Shown here: piece by piece, positions 16,207-25,661 of the stretch
How the letters are laid out: every line of letters starts with the position of its first letter
How positions within the stretch are numbered: position 1 is the stretch's first letter
Source: Microcoleus sp. bin48.metabat.b7b8b9.023
Lineage (GTDB): Bacteria > Cyanobacteriota > Cyanobacteriia > Cyanobacteriales > Microcoleaceae
Assembly: GCF_013299185.1 (NCBI RefSeq)
Contig: NZ_JAAFKG010000019.1
Span: forward strand, 41,133 to 105,132
DNA length: 64,000 bases
Direction: 5' to 3'
Made by a program: the position numbers and the translations under genes
The notes under the pieces: generated by a model
Seen by the model: the letters and a program-made list of their open reading frames with translations, nothing else
Told to the model about the DNA's origin: nothing
Databases searched by the model: none

Positions 16207-17790
16207 ATGCTTGCATACATTCTGGCGTTGGCGGTCGGTCTGGGCAGCTTTAGTATTTACATGGCGGCCTTCTTTTTTCCAGAGGTTCACCGGAAAAGTG
16301 ATTTTACCTGGAGCGGGGTAGGACTTTTTTATGCGTTAATTTTATGGACTTGTGCGGGGCGAATTACTGGTGCTCTCCTGCTTGGTCAAATGGCGGGTGT
16401 GGCTCTGCTGGGCTGGTTTGCCTGGGAAACTCTGACTTTGCGCCGGCAGGTGACGCCGGTGGCTCAGCAAACGCCGATTCCTCAGGCGGCGAATTTGGCC
16501 GGGGCGATGGGCGGGCCTTTATCCGGTTTGTTTGGTAAGAAACCTGAACCCGCAGCTAAAAAACCGAAGTTTGTTCGATCGCCCAAACCAAAAGCTGATG
16601 CTGTTCCAGCACCTGCGAATCAGGGCCAGGCAAAGGTAGAAGCACAACCGGCGACTGGGCAAATCGCTGAGATTATTCCCGAAAGCATTCCCGAAAGCAT
16701 TCCCGAAAGCATTCCCGAAAGTGCGATCGGCCCTGACTTAAAAACTCCCGACTCAAAAGCACCCGCAATTACAGAAATACCGGTGTTTTCGGTTGACAAT
16801 GCTCCTGCTGAGACTTCACCAGCCCCAGCAGAATTAGCCAGCAACTTCACTCCTTTGCCTTCACCTCTAGAATTTTCAGAAATTGCGGCTGCACCAACGG
16901 TAGAGCCAGCAGAGGCTCAGCCAGAAGCCAAAAAGCAGGCTGATGATGATGACGATGATGATGATTTTGACCAGATGTGGAGATCGAGGGCTAAAGAGTC
17001 CCAGTCTGATGCTACAACGGCGGCCCCAACGGCGACAGCAACCGCAACCGCAGCCCCAACGGCAAACCCAACTCCTGCCAAAACAGCTAAAAAATCAGGC
17101 GGTTTCGGAAGTCTGTTTGGCAATCTCAAAAATAGTCTCGGCGGTATGTTGGGACGGGGTGCGGCTAAAAACAAGCCTGATGCAAATACTCCGGTGACAA
17201 AGCCGAAAGTGGCACCTGAGTCGATCGCACCTGAATCTCCTGAATCTAAGGTAACGACAATTCCTGCACCGGATATCGACCAGATTCTCGAATCAGAATT
17301 AGCCGAAGCTGCTGCCGAAGTGGCATCCGAAACCAGCGAAGCAGTGGCGTTTCCCACCGATGTGGAAGCAATGGCCGAGTTGATAGCAACAGAAACTGCG
17401 GCGAATTCTGCCAAAATAGGGGAAAGTTCGATTTTAGACGACGGATCGCCGGCACAAAGCCAAACAGATCCGTTGGCTCAAGAAACACCTGCGGATGCGG
17501 TTGGTGAACCCAAAGCAGCAGCAGGCGTAACGGAAGCAGAAGCTCCTGCTGTATCTCTAGAAATGACTGTGGTGGAAATCGTTTCAGCACCGCCTGTAGA
17601 GATAGAAGTACCGGGAGAACCAGGGTTGAGCGTTCAGGTAGAAACGGTTTCAGTATCAACAATCTCGATCGAATCCACAGAAGAAAAACCCTCGTCTGAC
17701 GGAGCGCAACCGGATTTAGTTGAACAGGCCAAACCAGCCACTGAATCGAAGTCTGAGAATGTATCCGGCGAAGATAGGCCGTCATCTTGA
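16207..17790 (+). CDS. ycf66: Ycf66-family thylakoid/membrane protein
   Basis: 527 residues. The first ~85 match Ycf66, a family of cyanobacteria and plastids: LAYILALAVGLGSFSIYMAA, FFFPEVHRKSDFTWSGVGLF, then two more hydrophobic spans. The rest is a very long low-complexity, acidic, Pro/Ala/Glu-rich tail with a fourfold IPES repeat (about 158-173), a run of Asp (about 240-250) and an Ala-Thr run, and a Gly-rich segment near 300. Function is unknown. GGAGGT lies 9 nt before the ATG. Its 370-bp downstream gap ends in a heptamer array. Confidence 0.9.
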   Translation: MLAYILALAVGLGSFSIYMAAFFFPEVHRKSDFTWSGVGLFYALILWTCAGRITGALLLGQMAGVALLGWFAWETLTLRRQVTPVAQQTPIPQAANLAGAMGGPLSGLFGKKPEPAAKKPKFVRSPKPKADAVPAPANQGQAKVEAQPATGQIAEIIPESIPESIPESIPESAIGPDLKTPDSKAPAITEIPVFSVDNAPAETSPAPAELASNFTPLPSPLEFSEIAAAPTVEPAEAQPEAKKQADDDDDDDDFDQMWRSRAKESQSDATTAAPTATATATAAPTANPTPAKTAKKSGGFGSLFGNLKNSLGGMLGRGAAKNKPDANTPVTKPKVAPESIAPESPESKVTTIPAPDIDQILESELAEAAAEVASETSEAVAFPTDVEAMAELIATETAANSAKIGESSILDDGSPAQSQTDPLAQETPADAVGEPKAAAGVTEAEAPAVSLEMTVVEIVSAPPVEIEVPGEPGLSVQVETVSVSTISIESTEEKPSSDGAQPDLVEQAKPATESKSENVSGEDRPSS

Positions 17791-18049
17791 GACAAAAAGC
17801 AAAAGGTAGAAACCAGAATTGTTTTAATTCTGTCTTCTACCTTCTTCTGTCTTCCTTCTTCCTTTTAGGACTTAGGTGCGGGTGGCGACAAATGTGGTTT
17901 TCCCTCAAAACCAATTCGTTGTCACCCCTAGAGCCAATAAAAAAACCATTTATTTGGTCAAATTTTGTAAGCTATAAATCCTAGATTTTAAATTTTTCCT
18001 TGTTCCTTATTCCTTTTAAATTTTTCGTTGTTCCTGTTTGCTTCGGTCA

Positions 18050-18136
18050 ACCGTCAACTATCAACTATCAACCGTCAACCGTCAACCGTCAACCGTCAAC
18101 CGTCAACCGTCAACTACCAACTGTCAACCGTCAACT
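18050..18136. repeat. Diverged heptamer STRR array upstream of cobQ
   Basis: About twelve units of the CAACCGT/CAACTGT heptamer, mixing two variants. The array ends roughly 25 bp before the cobQ start. The rest of 17791-18160 is AT-rich and has no gene. Confidence 0.85.
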
Positions 18137-18160
18137 GTTTTTACATTCTAAATTAATATT

Positions 18161-19627
18161 ATGAAAGCAATTATGGTCGTGGGAACAACATCTCACGCAG
18201 GAAAATCTTTACTGGTTGCAGCATTGTGTCGAATCTTTTCTCGGCGAGGCTGGCGGGTAACTCCGTTTAAAGGTCAGAATATGGCACTGAATTCCTATGT
18301 CACAGCCGCCGGCGGAGAGATTGGCTATGCTCAAGCAGTGCAAGCTTGGGCTGCGGGCATCGCACCTTGGGTAGAAATGAATCCGATTTTGCTCAAGCCG
18401 CAAGGAGATATGACTTCTCAATTGATTGTCAAGGGCAGGGCGATCGCAAATGTGCGAGCATCTCAATATTACGAGCAGTATTTCGATCTCGGCTGGCAAG
18501 TGATTCGGGAATCTTTAGAATTTCTCGGTCAAGAATTTGACATGATTGTGTGCGAAGGAGCAGGAAGTCCAGCAGAAATCAATCTCAAACACCGCGATTT
18601 AACTAATATGCGGGTAGCAAAACATCTGAATGCTCGGACTTTGCTAGTAGTTGATATCGATCGCGGTGGCGCTTTTGCTCACATTATCGGTACTTTGGAA
18701 TTGCTCGATCCTGACGAACGCGCTTTAATTAAAGGATTCATTATTAATAAGTTCCGAGGCCAAAAATCGATTTTAGATCCGGGCTTGACTTGGCTGGAAG
18801 AAAGGACGGGAATCCCCGTAGTTGGGGTGATTCCTTGGATAGATGAAGTGTTTCCCTCGGAAGATTCCCTCGATTTACTCGATCGGCGTTCTCCCAATTC
18901 TCAAACCGACTTGAATATTTCTGTCATCCGGCTGCCCCGAATTTCCAATTTTACCGACTTTGACCCCCTGGAATCGGAAACCACTGTCACTGTCAAATAT
19001 ATCAGCCCCAAAGACCCGTTAGGCCATCCAGACGCGGTGATTTTACCAGGCTCTAAAACTACAATTTCAGATTTGCAGGTGCTGCGTCAAACAGGCATGG
19101 CAGAAGCGATTAAAAATTACTTAGTAGCTGGCGGTACAGTGATGGGAGTTTGTGGTGGCTTTCAGATGCTGGGAGAAAGTATTACTGATAGAGAAGGCCT
19201 TGAGGGAGAAAAGGGAGAGTTCAAAGGATTGGGGTTATTGCCTTTGAAAACTGCGATCGCACCAAACAAAATTGCCCGCCAGCGGATCGTAACATCTAAC
19301 TATCCTCAACCGGGTTTACCAGTTTCCGGTTACGAAATTCATCAAGGAAGAACCCAGATGATAGAGTCAGATTTGACTCAACCGTTATTTGACGATCCAA
19401 CTTTAGGAATTGTCAACACTTCTCAATCAGTTTGGGGGACGTACCTGCACGGCATATTTGACAATGGAGCTTGGCGGCGGGCTTGGTTAAATCACTTGCG
19501 CCAACAGCGGGGACTCCGTGCATTGCCCACAGGTATTCCGAATTACCGAGAACATAGAGAAACTCTATTAGAAACTCTAGCAGATACAGTGGAAAAGCAT
19601 TTGGATATCAAGCATATTTTAGGTTAG
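18161..19627 (+). CDS. cobQ: Cobyric acid synthase
   Basis: 488 residues. It amidates four side chains of adenosyl-cobyrinic acid a,c-diamide using glutamine and ATP, a late step of cobalamin synthesis. The N-terminal dethiobiotin-synthetase-like ATPase domain opens with a P-loop GTTSHAGKSLLVAA and has KGQNMALNSYVT. The C-terminal class I glutamine amidotransferase domain has the nucleophile Cys in GVCGGFQMLG (about residue 330) and a His in SVWGTYLHGIFDN. Length is normal. It stands alone; its only metal-related neighbour in the window is the NicO permease 4 kb upstream. Its stop codon begins a 17-copy heptamer array. Confidence 0.96.
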   Translation: MKAIMVVGTTSHAGKSLLVAALCRIFSRRGWRVTPFKGQNMALNSYVTAAGGEIGYAQAVQAWAAGIAPWVEMNPILLKPQGDMTSQLIVKGRAIANVRASQYYEQYFDLGWQVIRESLEFLGQEFDMIVCEGAGSPAEINLKHRDLTNMRVAKHLNARTLLVVDIDRGGAFAHIIGTLELLDPDERALIKGFIINKFRGQKSILDPGLTWLEERTGIPVVGVIPWIDEVFPSEDSLDLLDRRSPNSQTDLNISVIRLPRISNFTDFDPLESETTVTVKYISPKDPLGHPDAVILPGSKTTISDLQVLRQTGMAEAIKNYLVAGGTVMGVCGGFQMLGESITDREGLEGEKGEFKGLGLLPLKTAIAPNKIARQRIVTSNYPQPGLPVSGYEIHQGRTQMIESDLTQPLFDDPTLGIVNTSQSVWGTYLHGIFDNGAWRRAWLNHLRQQRGLRALPTGIPNYREHRETLLETLADTVEKHLDIKHILG

Positions 19628-19742
19628 TTGACAGTTGACAGTTGACAGTTGACAGTTGACAGTTGACAGTTGACAGTTGACAGTTGACAGTTGACAGTTG
19701 ACAGTTGACAGTTGACAGTTGACAGTTGACAGTTGACAGTTG
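19625..19742. repeat. Long heptamer STRR array, ~17 copies
   Basis: An almost perfect run of GTTGACA units of about 117 bp starting at the cobQ stop codon (TAG is shared with TTAGTTGAC). It is the longest such array in the window. Confidence 0.97.
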
Positions 19743-19796
19743 TTTGTTAGAGCGGAGGTTATAATTTAAATGACAAAAATTTGTTTTTTACCAATC

Positions 19797-20030
19797 GTAG
19801 GGTGCGTCGCCATGAAAAAAACCTAACTAAGTACCAAAAATCTCAGAGCGACGCACCTGTGGTTGATAGTTCTTATCAATAAACCTCAATTTTTTTGAGA
19901 GCAAAACTTGGTAAAAAATGTGTTATGGCCTTTCTCAAAAAGATGAGGTATGACTGACAGCTTATATAACCACTTAAAATAAGAGGGCTAAAGCCCAACA
20001 ACGTACCCCATCTTTCTGAGAACCGCTATA
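19797..20030. repeat. Family A then family B elements upstream of the ferredoxin
   Basis: Family A at 19797-19858 and a complete family B element at 19926-20030, whose ends CCTTTCTCAAAAAGATGAGG and CATCTTTCTGAGAACCGCTA are inverted. Family B ends 18 bp before the ferredoxin start, so the promoter must lie in or across it. Confidence 0.8.
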
Positions 20031-20047
20031 TCAAAAGGAAAAATTAA

Positions 20048-20284
20048 ATGATAAAGATTGTTTTTTTGCCAGATAATGTGACAGTCGAAGCAGAAGCGGG
20101 AGAGCTTTTGCTAGATGTAGCCAAACGTGCAGGGGTTTCTATTCCTACTGGTTGTATGATGGGTTCTTGTCATGCTTGTGAAGTAGAAATTGATGACGGG
20201 GAGGCGATTTGTGCTTGTATTTCCGGCATACCTTCGGGGAAAAAGCAAGTTACAATTAATGTGTATGTCGATCCGACTTGGTAA
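20048..20284 (+). CDS. Compact 2Fe-2S ferredoxin
   Basis: 78 residues. The plant-type cluster loop is present as CMMGSCHAC (C36, C41, C44), but the fourth ligand, normally about 30 residues further, must be C55 or C57 (ICACIS). The stretch that usually separates them has been lost. The protein is therefore about 20 residues shorter than a photosynthetic ferredoxin. It is probably a small electron carrier with an unknown partner. AAAGGA lies 8 nt before the ATG. A zinc-ribbon gene follows after 28 nt and is likely co-transcribed. Confidence 0.8.
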   Translation: MIKIVFLPDNVTVEAEAGELLLDVAKRAGVSIPTGCMMGSCHACEVEIDDGEAICACISGIPSGKKQVTINVYVDPTW

Positions 20285-20312
20285 TCGATATATTTTTTAA
20301 TGGCATCTTTGT

Positions 20313-20591
20313 ATGAGCGATCGACAATTTAAGCCCTGTCCCATCTGTTCCATCCCATCGCCATATTGGGATCGATATCCCCGTCTAGTATGTTCGACTT
20401 GCCGTAGCAAAGCCTGTGACAGTCAAGGGCGCAAGGTACAATTTTTTAACAACTCCATGGATGGAGGTGTTGAGGCTGTCGTAGTGGATACTCAAGAAGA
20501 GTATCCCAGCCAGCTTTGCTATATTGAAGGGGTCAAGTGTTGGGCCGAGGAAGGGAGATATGGCGGTATTGCGATCGAGGTGTGCGATTGA
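20313..20591 (+). CDS. Zinc-ribbon protein of unknown function
   Basis: 92 residues with two CxxC knuckles close to the N-terminus (CPIC at 9-12, CSTC at 27-30), followed by a small beta-rich part with YIEGVKCWAEEGRYGG. It resembles proteins that bind one zinc, but I do not recognise a named family. It follows the compact ferredoxin after 28 nt without its own clear ribosome site. Confidence 0.65.
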   Translation: MSDRQFKPCPICSIPSPYWDRYPRLVCSTCRSKACDSQGRKVQFFNNSMDGGVEAVVVDTQEEYPSQLCYIEGVKCWAEEGRYGGIAIEVCD

Positions 20592-20696
20592 TTGATACGC
20601 CGTTGTTTCTGACTGCCTTGTAATTGTCAAGTAGGGTGTGTTAATGTGCAGAAATGCGATCGCACTTTTAAATATTTCAATCGTCACCCACAGATT

Positions 20697-20940
20697 CGTT
20701 CGTAGTGCGGACTTAAGTCCGCATTTCTGAGGACTAAAGTCCTCACTACAAACTAATCTTATCGGTTCGTAGTGCGGACTTTAGTCCGCAGAAAGAAGGA
20801 CTAAAGTCCTCACTATAGCATTTATCAGAAAGATGAGGTATGAATGTAAATGGAGTTTTTGATGCGACCTCGCTTACTATATAATCACTCTCAGAGGGCT
20901 GAAGCCCAACAACGTACCTTACCTATTTGAGAAAGGCTAT
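20697..20940. repeat. Two family D hairpins and one family B element
   Basis: Family D copies at about 20697-20755 and 20764-20815 are followed directly by a family B element (20815-20940). The B element also abuts the 3' end of the next minus-strand gene. Confidence 0.8.
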
Positions 20941-20960
20941 ACTAACCGACTACTACTTAA

Positions 20961-22298
20961 TTATTTTTGCCATTCTTGCTGTTTTTTGCGAGCAGATTGC
21001 AGCCATTTTTGAGATTCGGGATAAACAGTTGTCCCAGGTTTGACAGATTCTAATTGATTGATAATCTGTTGCAATTGGCTGAGGGCGTAACCAGGATTTT
21101 GACTGGGAGAATTTACATTATTTTGCAAGTTAGCAAACAAACTTTTAGCTTCTTGTAAAGCTTTGGCAGAATCTTTTTCTGCTTGGACTCTAATCTGGGA
21201 AATTCCTAAATTTTTCTGGTATTGGGCGAGTTTGGTTTGAGCATCGAGATAGCCCGGGTTATCGACAGGAATCATTTTCAGTCGGTTAATTGCTTCTTCC
21301 CACAATCCTGCTATTTGTTCCCACTGTGCGGCTGGATGTGGCGGTTTTTGGGAGGCGACGGCGGCAGAAAAAGCAAATTCTTTGGCTGCTTCAATTAAGT
21401 TGTCGGCGTGTACCGAACCGGTGGCGATTCCTCCCATTGCTTGAAAATCTCTCTGCGCTGCTTGGAGTTTTTTCTTAGCAGTTTCTCCGGCGAGGGTTTC
21501 GGCGGGAATTTGATTGAGTTTATCGATCGCACTTTGCCAATTTCCAGTCGCTTTTTGCCTGTCGGCGGCAGTTTTCGCTTGCTGGTACTGCTGTTTTGCG
21601 GCGTCGAGAGTTTGTTCGACTTGATTTAACTCAGCAAAAGCATTTTTTTGCTGAAAAATTTGAGCATCCATCCGCCCGATATTTTTGCGGGCGGCTTGAA
21701 ATTCATCCACTGTAAAGCGCCAAGTGCAGCCGGAAAAAGAGCAATAAGTTTTTGGATAGTAGCCGAGGAACCACACCGGCAAAGCATCGAGGTGTTTTTG
21801 AGCTTGTTTTACTTTCGTGTCGCCATATTCAAAATCTGCCGCAGCCGTAGCTTTGTTAACCAGTTGATCGGATTGTTCCACGAGGGCGATCGCCTGTCGG
21901 TAATTGTAATCCATACTAATAAAGCTAGGCAGCAGCAGGATCGGCATAGTGTTCGCCACGGGCCACCGAATCATCGGGAAAGGCAGGTTAATCAGCCAAA
22001 TTATCCCCCCTGCGCCACCCAGCAAACCGCCAACCCAGATGATTTTATCAAACAATCCGGGCGCGCGGTTGGCTTTGACAGCAGCTTTGAGAGCTTCTTC
22101 GCTGAATGTGGGAAATTCGTCTTTGAAAGTATCGCGGATTTCTTCTCTGGATGCGAAAGTGCCGTTTTGCGATCGCAATTTCTCCAGCCGCTTCATCACC
22201 ATCTTGCGGTAAACCCCACCCGCTAGAGCATCATCAGCCGCGCACTTGTCAACTTCCGCCCGTAAAATGTCAAAAGCTCGATCGGTAAGACGCCCCAT
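20961..22298 (-). CDS. Membrane protein with coiled-coil tail, unknown function
   Basis: 445 residues from ATG 22298, preferred over GTG 22307 because AAGGTG lies 7 nt upstream of it. The N-terminal ~85 residues are charged and helical. A hydrophobic hairpin follows (IIWVGGLLGGAGGIIWLINL ... PILLLPSFI, about 90-130), then a long Ala/Gln/Lys-rich helical region (about 140-445) typical of coiled coils. It includes a Cys pair in TYCSFSGCTW. Similar large cyanobacterial proteins exist without assigned function. It is probably membrane anchored. Confidence 0.7.
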   Translation of the reverse strand: MGRLTDRAFDILRAEVDKCAADDALAGGVYRKMVMKRLEKLRSQNGTFASREEIRDTFKDEFPTFSEEALKAAVKANRAPGLFDKIIWVGGLLGGAGGIIWLINLPFPMIRWPVANTMPILLLPSFISMDYNYRQAIALVEQSDQLVNKATAAADFEYGDTKVKQAQKHLDALPVWFLGYYPKTYCSFSGCTWRFTVDEFQAARKNIGRMDAQIFQQKNAFAELNQVEQTLDAAKQQYQQAKTAADRQKATGNWQSAIDKLNQIPAETLAGETAKKKLQAAQRDFQAMGGIATGSVHADNLIEAAKEFAFSAAVASQKPPHPAAQWEQIAGLWEEAINRLKMIPVDNPGYLDAQTKLAQYQKNLGISQIRVQAEKDSAKALQEAKSLFANLQNNVNSPSQNPGYALSQLQQIINQLESVKPGTTVYPESQKWLQSARKKQQEWQK

Positions 22299-22435
22299 AA
22301 AACTCACCTTAATGTTGCAAGGAGGCTCCCGCTATAACGAAGTTTAGCAGCGAGAGGAATTACAACCAGTATAAAACGTGCGACAGCACAACGGCGATAA
22401 TTAAGCTATTCTCATAGAAGTGAGTTTTTGGTGAG

Positions 22436-23611
22436 ATGAAACAAGTCCTGACCTTAGTTGTAAAGTTTCAAGCCAGTACCGAACAGCAACAATTGTTCTC
22501 CCAGATGGCTGATGCTTTTGCGTCGGCTTGTAACTGGATTAATCAAAATGTTAATCCTAACCTAACCAACAAAAACTCAATCCAAGCTGTCTGCTACAAA
22601 GACGTAAAAGACCAGTTTGGACTAACAGCTAACCATGTAGTTAGAGCTTGCGCTAGAGTCGGAGCTAACCGTCTGACAGCTCTTCAGAAAGGGAAAAAGG
22701 TTAAGAGCTTTAAACCAACTAGCTTTGATTGCGATGCCAGAACTTTTCGATTTATCGAAGAAAATTGGACTGTTAGCATTAGCACCACAGGAAAACGATT
22801 AATTTCTCCAATCAGAGCTAGTAACTACCATCGCGGTAAATTAGCTGGGCAAAACCCTACTTCGGCTCAAGTTTGTCTGCATAAGGATGGTTGCTGGTAT
22901 GTCCACATTCAGCTCAAATCTGAAACTCCAAATACTCAAAAGACAACTAACGCTATCGGTGTTGATTTTGGAAGGCGTGATATTGCTGTAACTAGCACAG
23001 GTAAATCGTGGTCAGGGAGAGGGATTCAACAGACTAGAGATAAATACAGTCGTGTTCGAGCTTCTTTGCAGAAAAAGGCATCTCAAGGCACAAGGTCTAC
23101 TAGACGTAGGGCTAGGCAGATTTTGAAACGGCTAGGAGGTCGCGAAAGAAGATACCAAACATGGATCAACCACAACATTAGCAAAGCGATCGTTCTTGAA
23201 GCCAAAGAAACTCAATCCTTTGTTTCTATCGAAGATTTAATAGGTATCCGCGAACGGACTAACTCTAAACCTAGAAATAAGACTGAACGAAGACGCAGTA
23301 ATTCATGGGCTTTTTATCAGTTAAGAACGTTTCTCGAATACAAAGGAATTTGCGAAGGGATTGAGGTTGTAGCGGTCAATCCAGCCTATACAAGCCAGAG
23401 TTGCCATTGTTGTCTGCACATCGGTGTCAGAACCGAGAAAAAATTCAAGTGTAGCAATCAAGTCTGTGGTTGGGTTGGGGATGCCGATGTTAATGGTTCA
23501 AAAATGATTGCTCTTGTTGGGCTGAGTGTAAGCCAGCCTAGAGGTTCTGAGTTGTTGTCTTGTGCAGTAACTCAAGGGCTACCAAAAGCCCACACTATAG
23601 CGTTAGCTTAG
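22436..23611 (+). CDS. tnpB: TnpB RNA-guided nuclease, element 1
   Basis: 391 residues. It is a TnpB of an IS200/IS605- or IS607-like element, a family whose members are guided by a right-end RNA (omega RNA) to cut DNA. The three RuvC acidic residues are in place: D177 in GVDFG, E266 in SIEDLIG, and D349/D351 in GDADVNGS. A zinc knuckle lies between them (CHCC at 323-326, CSNQVC at 339-344). No TnpA transposase is adjacent. The C-terminus and right-end hairpin overlap. It looks intact and could be active, but mobilisation would need TnpA from elsewhere. Confidence 0.9.
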   Translation: MKQVLTLVVKFQASTEQQQLFSQMADAFASACNWINQNVNPNLTNKNSIQAVCYKDVKDQFGLTANHVVRACARVGANRLTALQKGKKVKSFKPTSFDCDARTFRFIEENWTVSISTTGKRLISPIRASNYHRGKLAGQNPTSAQVCLHKDGCWYVHIQLKSETPNTQKTTNAIGVDFGRRDIAVTSTGKSWSGRGIQQTRDKYSRVRASLQKKASQGTRSTRRRARQILKRLGGRERRYQTWINHNISKAIVLEAKETQSFVSIEDLIGIRERTNSKPRNKTERRRSNSWAFYQLRTFLEYKGICEGIEVVAVNPAYTSQSCHCCLHIGVRTEKKFKCSNQVCGWVGDADVNGSKMIALVGLSVSQPRGSELLSCAVTQGLPKAHTIALA

Positions 23612-23615
23612 TGTG
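23591..23615. mobile_element. Right-end hairpin of TnpB element 1
   Basis: CACACTA pairs with TAGTGTG across an 11-nt loop; the tnpB stop codon lies in the right arm. This corresponds to the subterminal palindrome recognised at the right end of IS605-type elements. Confidence 0.55.
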
Positions 23616-23714
23616 AGTAGTTTACCTATTCCCTATTTAATTATTCTACAGGCTGCTAGCCGAGATAATTGTTAAAATATATAAAGCCCAAATCAAATCA
23701 TCAAAATTAACCTC

Positions 23715-24494
23715 ATGCCAACTGCTTTAATCACCGGTGCTTCAGGCGGAATAGGCGCAGCCTTTGCCATCGAATTAGCCCAACGCCAGCACAATCTAAT
23801 CTTGGTAGCTCGTTCCGAAGCGAAATTGCAGCAGCTAGCGGCTCAACTGCAACAGGAATTCAATATTTTGGTCGAAATTATCGTTCAAGATTTGACTGCG
23901 CCAGGAGCCACAACTGCTGTATTTGATGCGGTTGTTAAAAAAGGTTGGACGGTTGATTTGCTGGTGAACAATGCGGGTTGTGGAGATTATGGCGCTTTTG
24001 CCGATCGCCCTTTAGCAAAACAAGTAGGAATGGTGCAACTGAATATTGTAGCGTTAGTTGAGCTATCGCACTTATTTTTGTCGGGAATGCGGGAGAGAAA
24101 ATCGGGAAGTATCATCAATGTTGCTTCTATTGCAGCCTTTCAACCGATGCCGTACCTATCAATTTACGCCGCAACTAAAGCTTTTGTGTTAAGTTTCAGC
24201 GAGGCAATTTGGGCGGAAAACAAAGATTTAGGAATTCGGGTTTTAGCACTTTGTGCGGGCCCTACAGAATCCGATTTTTTTAAAGCAGCAGAATTTCCGG
24301 CATCCCTAGCATCTAGCAGCGGGCAAAAACTCGTCCCCGCTGATGAAGTAGTGCGAGATGCACTCAAAGCTTTAGAGAAAAATCAGTCCAATGTCGTGAC
24401 GGGCGGATTCCCGAATCCTCTAATCGTAAATATGCCCCGATTTATGCCGCGAGAACTTGTGGTGAACTCGATAGCCAAGCTATTTCGGCGCTAA
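23715..24494 (+). CDS. Short-chain dehydrogenase/reductase
   Basis: 259 residues of the classical SDR fold. The cofactor loop is GASGGIGAAFA (TGxxxGxG type), followed by NNAG at about 90, the catalytic Ser in NVASIAAF and YAATK (YxxxK) near residue 152. Basic residues after the first strand (ARSEAK) favour NADP. Substrate unknown. The C-terminus has a short hydrophobic-basic tail (PRELVVNSIAKLFRR). It lies just after TnpB element 1, so the element may have inserted in its upstream region. Confidence 0.88.
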   Translation: MPTALITGASGGIGAAFAIELAQRQHNLILVARSEAKLQQLAAQLQQEFNILVEIIVQDLTAPGATTAVFDAVVKKGWTVDLLVNNAGCGDYGAFADRPLAKQVGMVQLNIVALVELSHLFLSGMRERKSGSIINVASIAAFQPMPYLSIYAATKAFVLSFSEAIWAENKDLGIRVLALCAGPTESDFFKAAEFPASLASSSGQKLVPADEVVRDALKALEKNQSNVVTGGFPNPLIVNMPRFMPRELVVNSIAKLFRR

Positions 24495-24629
24495 CAATTT
24501 GCAGTTAAGTTAAGTCCGCCCGTAACTCAAGTTCCGGGCTAATAGCGAAAGTCGCTTGAAACCGACTGGATAGCTAGATTAAATAATCGCAAATTTCCTA
24601 TCCCATTCGGTCAATTGCTCGCAATACAA

Positions 24630-24736
24630 AAGGTTTGTAGTGAGGACTTTAGTCCTCAGACAAATTAGGTATGTAGTTGCGCTTCAGCGCTCTTTCCTAA
24701 TATTATAAAGAGCGCTGAAGCGCAACTACGTACCTT
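24630..24736. repeat. Partial family D and one family C hairpin
   Basis: A half copy of the family D palindrome (TTTGTAGTGAGGACTTTAGT at about 24630) lies next to a complete family C inverted pair with ends GGTATGTAGTTGCGC and GCGCAACTACGTACC. Confidence 0.75.
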
Positions 24737-24814
24737 GGCCGAAGCTTGAGCGATACTTTTAGTAGTTTTATATATCCTATCCCAACAATAAATTAACCCT
24801 GGACTTTCGCTGTG

Positions 24815-24839
24815 AGACAGGGGTTTTTAACCCCTGTCT
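24815..24839. terminator. 11-bp perfect hairpin between convergent genes
   Basis: AGACAGGGGTT pairs with AACCCCTGTCT across a TTT loop between the convergent SDR and S4 genes. There is no T tract, so it may be a structural or bidirectional terminator only. Confidence 0.45.
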
Positions 24840-24881
24840 GACTCCAGCACTTACCCGCATCTCAATTCCCAATTCTCCGAA

Positions 24882-25661
24882 TTACAAGTATCGAGTTAAC
24901 TGCACTCGATAGCGTTCTTTTTTAGTAATCATAACTTCCCCAATTTCCAATCTTCCCTTACCAGTAACAGCGATTAAATCTCCCGACTTAACGTTATAAC
25001 TAGCTTGGGTGATGTCTTTCCAATTAACTCGCACGTCACCTCTGTCAATGAATTCAACCATTTTGCTGCGAGACATGGCGAATCCAGCAGAAGCCACAGC
25101 ATCCAATCTCATCGATGCTTCAACGGTTGTCATTTCTTTCTTTTTCGGTTCTCTAATTTTTAGTTCGCTTAACTCAATGCGCCGAGTTTTAACGGGAACC
25201 GATCGCACTTGCTGCAAACTCATCTCCAGATACTCTACCATTTCGGGCATGACGATCGCCTGCGCGCCCCGTTCCCCCAAGACAATCACATCGCCGGTTT
25301 TCTCGCGGACAATTCCCGTACCCAGCATTGCGCCTAAGAAGTCGCGGTGACTGGCGGTGTCAAACAAGAAATTGCCGGCTATCTCCACCGCAGCCACGCT
25401 AACACTCCCAGAGTCGATCGGGATTTCCGATCGGGCGATCGCAATTCTCTGCCTTTCACCCTGGGGATAGCCGCCCCAAGCCACCAATTCCACATCAGTC
25501 AAGCGCTTAAATACCGTCAGAGTGTCCGCCAACTCCGGCGGCGACAGAAAATCAGTCAGAGTAACTTCCCAAGTTTTAATTGCTTGTTCAGCTTGGTCTA
25601 ATGCCCGCGCCACACATTCGCGGTTTTCGATGCCTTTTAACAGTTCTTCTTTTTGTAACAT
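24882..25661 (-). CDS. Photosystem II S4-domain protein (YlmH-like)
   Basis: 259 residues. The N-terminal ~180 residues match the YlmH-like family, with the typical AWGGYPQGERQRIAIARSE. The C-terminal 70 residues form an S4 RNA-binding domain (MRLDAVASAGFAMSRSKMVE then RGDVRVNWK). The cyanobacterial and chloroplast members are annotated as photosystem II S4-domain proteins; their exact role is not settled. No operon partner. The start ATG lacks a clear ribosome site. Confidence 0.88.
   Translation of the reverse strand: MLQKEELLKGIENRECVARALDQAEQAIKTWEVTLTDFLSPPELADTLTVFKRLTDVELVAWGGYPQGERQRIAIARSEIPIDSGSVSVAAVEIAGNFLFDTASHRDFLGAMLGTGIVREKTGDVIVLGERGAQAIVMPEMVEYLEMSLQQVRSVPVKTRRIELSELKIREPKKKEMTTVEASMRLDAVASAGFAMSRSKMVEFIDRGDVRVNWKDITQASYNVKSGDLIAVTGKGRLEIGEVMITKKERYRVQLTRYL

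Noticed and set aside
19625..19742. Possible CRISPR array
   Set aside because: The 7-bp units have no spacers; it is a simple tandem repeat. No cas gene is in the window.
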